Shown here piece by piece: positions 7,068-9,603 of a stretch of DNA of 9,603 bases; position 1 is the stretch's first letter, and each line of letters opens with the position of its first letter. This DNA is from Candidatus Omnitrophota bacterium (lineage in GTDB: Bacteria > Omnitrophota > Gorgyraeia > Aquiviventales > Aquiviventaceae). A model generated the notes under the pieces. It did not search any database and had not been told where the DNA came from. It was given only the letters and a program-made list of their open reading frames with translations. The DNA lies in the NCBI GenBank assembly GCA_020057015.1, contig JAGVGS010000215.1, positions 1 to 9,603 of the forward strand, given 5' to 3'. The position numbers were made by a program, and so were the translations under genes.

Positions 7068-9272
7068 CTACTGGGCATGCTCGGCATTGTCAACGCTGCG
7101 CACGCGCGTAATTCGTTTCAGCTCTGGGAGATACTGCAACGCCACCTCTTCCCCGCGCTGGATGAATTTCTCCGGGCTGAAGAACTCCAGCCAGTTGGCC
7201 TCTGGGAGGGTGGGCCGCAGCGTCAAATCCGCCTCGCGGCAGGCGACCTCGGCGATCTGGTACTCCATGGCCTGCATGGAGCGCATGATCACATCAAACA
7301 CCAGGGGGGTGATGCTGCGTACGATTTCCTGCCGCGCGCGCGCCAGCAGGCGGATGAGCAGGCTCTTGGACGCCAGCTCGACGTCGTGGTCCAGCCGCCG
7401 CAGGCGCCGCTGCTCGCGGTGGCGCACCAGCTCCACCGTGGTGGGAAACACGTTCACGGCAATGACATGGTGAGCCCCTGCGCGCTTCAGCACGCTGATA
7501 GGCACCGGATTGACCACGCCGCCATCCAGGCACACGCGGCCCTCATGCGTCACCGGCTTGAAGATGCCGGGAATCGACACCGAGGCGCGTACCGCATCGG
7601 CCACCGGTCCGGAGTCAAAGACCACTTCTTCCCGGGCCATCGGGTTGGCGGCGATTATTTTCAGCGGGATGCGCGTATCCTCAAAGGTTTTGTTGGCGAA
7701 ATCCGTGCGCAGCTTCTCCATCAGCCGCGCGCCCTGAATCGGTCCGCCGGAGAGCGGCCCGAGCATGATGCCAAAAGAGATCGTGACCAAGAAGCCGAAC
7801 AAAAAGCCGATCCAAAACCCGGCGATCCAGGTGAGCATCAAGCCCGCCGCCATCCCCACCAGGATGCTGAAGACCGGGATGCCCACATCCAGGAGGAAGA
7901 GCTTGTGCACGTTCCAGGGGTTCTTGTACCCCAGCGCCATCTGCTCCAGCTCCGCGGCCGACATGCCGCAGGCCCACAGCCCGCCGACGAGCGAGCCGAT
8001 ACTGGAGCCTGCGATCAAATCGATGGGAATCTGCTCGCGCTCGATCACTTTGAGCACGCCGATGTGGGCTAAGCCCAGCGCTGCCCCGGAGCCCAGGGCG
8101 AGCCCGATCAGCATACCGCCCAGCTCGCGCGCGATATGCCGCACGGCGAGCACGTAGCCGGCGTCCCGGCGCGCGAGCAATGGGGTGAGCCGCTCGAGGG
8201 TGAGAGGGCCAGAGGCGCTGGCGAGATGCGGCAGCGTATGCACGACCGGCCGCTTGAATGCGGCCTTCACGGCCTGCAAGGCCTCGCGTCCGATCTCTTG
8301 CCGCAGATTGAGGATGAGCTGCAGCCGCGTGTCCCAGTCGGGCATGGTGCTGGCCAGCTGCTCCATCAGGGCGTTGGCGCGCAGGATGTCATCGCGCTCG
8401 GTGCCGCTGAGCAAAAAAATACGGTCCGATTGCGTGAGGGCCTTGGTCGTTGAGGGGCCGAAGGCCAGCGGCAGGTCCAGCAGCACGTACTCGTAGCGGC
8501 TGGTGAGCAGGCTCAGCAGCGGGGCGATGGCCTGCTCGCTGCCTGGGGTCATCAGCTCATGCGCTGCCACGACGCTGAAGCCCAGCGCGTGGGGACGGGT
8601 GGCTTGCTGCACCATCTCCTCGGTGCTGAGGCCCAGCAGCGAGCCGGTCACCGCCCCGGCGGCATACCACTGCCCTTGCCCGGTGTCAGGCGCGTTGCAA
8701 TCCACCACGACGACTTCCTTGCCGGTCTCCGCGCGCAGCAGGGCGCCGAGGGCGACGGCGAAGGTGGTGCGGCCGGCGGCCTTCGCACTGCCGCAGAGGG
8801 CGACAATGGTGGCTTCAGAGAACTCCGGGTGCAACTCGCGGGTGCGCAGCCGCCTGGAGAGGATGCGGCTGAGGTACAAGACCAGCGAGGGGATACGGTT
8901 GATGACGTCGTCGAAATCCTTTTTTTCCAGCTCAAGCACCAGCGCGTCGTTGAGCGCCTCCACCGAGGCGGAATGGGTCTCCCCGGTCAGCAGCGAGATT
9001 TCGCCGAAAGAGTCGCCATTGTGCAGGACGGCGAGTACTTGCTCCGGGCCGCTGCCATCGCGGGCGATCACGCGCAGCCGCCCGGAGCTGACCATGTAGA
9101 ATGCATCGGCCACATCACCCTGGCGATAGACCGATTCCCCTTTCTTGTATTCCACGAGGCGCGTGCGCTCGGCGATCAGCAGGAGTTGGTCCTCCGTGCA
9201 CGAGGTGAGCACGGGAATGCGCCGCAGGATGGCGACCTTGTTTTCCGGGCGGGCAAAACCCGAGGTGGTCAT
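7068..9272 (-). CDS. cNMP-binding / MinD-like ATPase / patatin phospholipase fusion, NTE-like
   Basis: This 734-residue protein probably hydrolyses phospho- or lysophospholipids at the inner face of the membrane. Residues about 14-140 form a cyclic-nucleotide-binding fold with GDSFGEISLLTGE (86-98), but the phosphate-binding arginine is His100. Residues about 154-380 resemble a MinD/ParA/CpaE ATPase: a deviant Walker A KAAGRTT (164-170) with Arg for the second lysine, VVVVDCN (187-193), and a Walker B-like YVLLDLP (262-268). The patatin domain (about 388-600) has GLALGSGAALGLAHIGVL (390-407), nucleophile Ser424 in GSSIG, and Asp583 in DGG. A hydrophobic stretch at about 463-505 looks like a two-helix membrane hairpin inside the catalytic domain. 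The order matches neuropathy target esterase and bacterial relatives. The ATG at 9272 overlaps the GDPD stop as ATGA, favouring it over a GTG at 9296. Activity and ligand are inferred. Confidence 0.93.
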   Translation of the reverse strand: MTTSGFARPENKVAILRRIPVLTSCTEDQLLLIAERTRLVEYKKGESVYRQGDVADAFYMVSSGRLRVIARDGSGPEQVLAVLHNGDSFGEISLLTGETHSASVEALNDALVLELEKKDFDDVINRIPSLVLYLSRILSRRLRTRELHPEFSEATIVALCGSAKAAGRTTFAVALGALLRAETGKEVVVVDCNAPDTGQGQWYAAGAVTGSLLGLSTEEMVQQATRPHALGFSVVAAHELMTPGSEQAIAPLLSLLTSRYEYVLLDLPLAFGPSTTKALTQSDRIFLLSGTERDDILRANALMEQLASTMPDWDTRLQLILNLRQEIGREALQAVKAAFKRPVVHTLPHLASASGPLTLERLTPLLARRDAGYVLAVRHIARELGGMLIGLALGSGAALGLAHIGVLKVIEREQIPIDLIAGSSIGSLVGGLWACGMSAAELEQMALGYKNPWNVHKLFLLDVGIPVFSILVGMAAGLMLTWIAGFWIGFLFGFLVTISFGIMLGPLSGGPIQGARLMEKLRTDFANKTFEDTRIPLKIIAANPMAREEVVFDSGPVADAVRASVSIPGIFKPVTHEGRVCLDGGVVNPVPISVLKRAGAHHVIAVNVFPTTVELVRHREQRRLRRLDHDVELASKSLLIRLLARARQEIVRSITPLVFDVIMRSMQAMEYQIAEVACREADLTLRPTLPEANWLEFFSPEKFIQRGEEVALQYLPELKRITRVRSVDNAEHAQ

Positions 9273-9603
9273 GCGCCTCGCGCCCTGCGCTGCCACGCCA
9301 GCAGGCGGGAGGGATGGTTAGTAAACAGGCCGTCCACTCCGCAGCGCTGCAACGCAGCCGCCTGCCGCGGGTCATCCACGGTCCAGGCGTAGACGCGCAG
9401 CCCGGCGTCATGGGCGCGCTGCACACGCGCGCGCGTGACGATGGGGACGCGGGGATGCCATGAGGCGCAGCCGAGGCGGATGGCGCGTGCGAGAGAGGCA
9501 GTGGGAAACCGGCGGCAGATCAGCGCGAGGGGAAACCCCAGCGGCTTGGCCCGGGTGAGGAGTACCGCGTCAAACGAGGAGAGCAGCAGGCGCTCGCGCG
9601 GCA
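9269..9603 (-). CDS. Glycerophosphodiester phosphodiesterase (C-terminal part, cut by window edge)
   Basis: The last 110 residues of a gene that begins beyond the right edge are visible. They match the end of a GDPD TIM barrel: a strand SFDAVLLTRAK early in the fragment, then LRVYAWTVDDPRQAAAL, then CGVDGLFTNHPSRLL, which is the family's closing strand pattern (W-T-V, then G-V-D-G, then T-[D/N]-x-P). The metal-binding His, Glu and Asp residues of GDPD lie near the N-terminus and are not in the window, so catalytic integrity cannot be checked. The family hydrolyses glycerophosphodiesters, the products of complete phospholipid deacylation, to glycerol 3-phosphate and an alcohol. This fits the coupled phospholipase that follows, whose ATG overlaps the TGA here (ATGA). 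The short tail after the barrel is Arg-rich with no recognised domain. Confidence 0.88.
   Translation of the reverse strand, partial: PRERLLLSSFDAVLLTRAKPLGFPLALICRRFPTASLARAIRLGCASWHPRVPIVTRARVQRAHDAGLRVYAWTVDDPRQAAALQRCGVDGLFTNHPSRLLAWQRRARGA
9276..9279 (-). promoter_or_regulatory. Weak ribosome binding site of the patatin fusion protein
   Basis: GAGG lies three bases before the ATG at 9272, inside the GDPD 3' end. The spacing is short, so initiation probably also relies on ribosomes terminating at the overlapping TGA. Confidence 0.4.

Larger units (their letters stand above)
1..9603 (-). other. Single co-directional lipid-degradation operon
   Basis: All eight genes run the same way. Four junctions overlap: GDPD/phospholipase (ATGA), thiolase/dehydrogenase (TGATG), hydratase/acyl-CoA dehydrogenase (TAATG) and ligase/hydrolase (ATGA). 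The three remaining gaps are 24, 22 and 15 bases. No gap has room for a promoter or a convincing terminator, so one transcript starting to the right of the window is expected. No regulator gene, ETF subunits or transporter are present in the visible part. The operon call rests on layout and functional coherence; transcript data are not available here. Confidence 0.85.

Noticed and set aside
6315..8072. 585-codon + strand open frame antisense to thiolase and phospholipase
   Set aside because: Same reasoning: no domain, spans two real genes and the gap between them, and has no ribosome site that I can see.
9273..9296. Alternative GTG start for the phospholipase
   Set aside because: The ATG at 9272 forms an ATGA overlap with the GDPD stop and has a nearby GAGG; the GTG has no ribosome site.
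9115..9426. 103-codon minus-strand frame covering the GDPD/phospholipase junction
   Set aside because: It is out of frame with both genes. The frame ending at 9269 carries the GDPD motifs (YAWTVDD, CGVDGLFTNHP).

Overview
The window is a GC-rich (about two-thirds G+C by eye), gene-dense bacterial segment in which everything is transcribed from the minus strand. It holds six complete genes and two cut by the window edges. No gap is longer than about 25 bases, and I see no RNA gene, mobile element, CRISPR array, repeat family or terminator. The style is that of a free-living bacterium with aerobic or respiratory lipid metabolism. The sequence does not let me name the phylum.

In transcription order (right to left) the genes are: the C-terminal part of a glycerophosphodiester phosphodiesterase (GDPD, 9269-9603); a multidomain protein with a cyclic-nucleotide-binding fold, a MinD/ParA-like ATPase region and a patatin phospholipase domain (7068-9272); thiolase (5850-7043); 3-hydroxyacyl-CoA dehydrogenase (4627-5850); enoyl-CoA hydratase (3813-4604); a VLCAD-like acyl-CoA dehydrogenase (1951-3813); a long-chain acyl-CoA synthetase (160-1935); and the N-terminus of a monoacylglycerol-lipase-like alpha/beta hydrolase (1-163).

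Together these look like a single operon for taking glycerolipids apart. The patatin protein and the hydrolase would release fatty acids, and GDPD would hydrolyse the deacylated phosphodiester to glycerol 3-phosphate. The synthetase would activate the fatty acids, and the four core beta-oxidation enzymes would degrade them to acetyl-CoA. Junctions alternate between stop/start overlaps (four pairs) and 15-24 base gaps, which suggests pairwise translational coupling. The five activation and beta-oxidation genes are transcribed in exactly the reverse of pathway order.

The most unusual item is the phospholipase. It has the NTE-like three-part layout, but with a hydrophobic hairpin inserted inside the catalytic domain and with substitutions at the cyclic-phosphate arginine, the P-loop lysine and the oxyanion-motif arginine. 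The catalytic Ser and Asp are intact.
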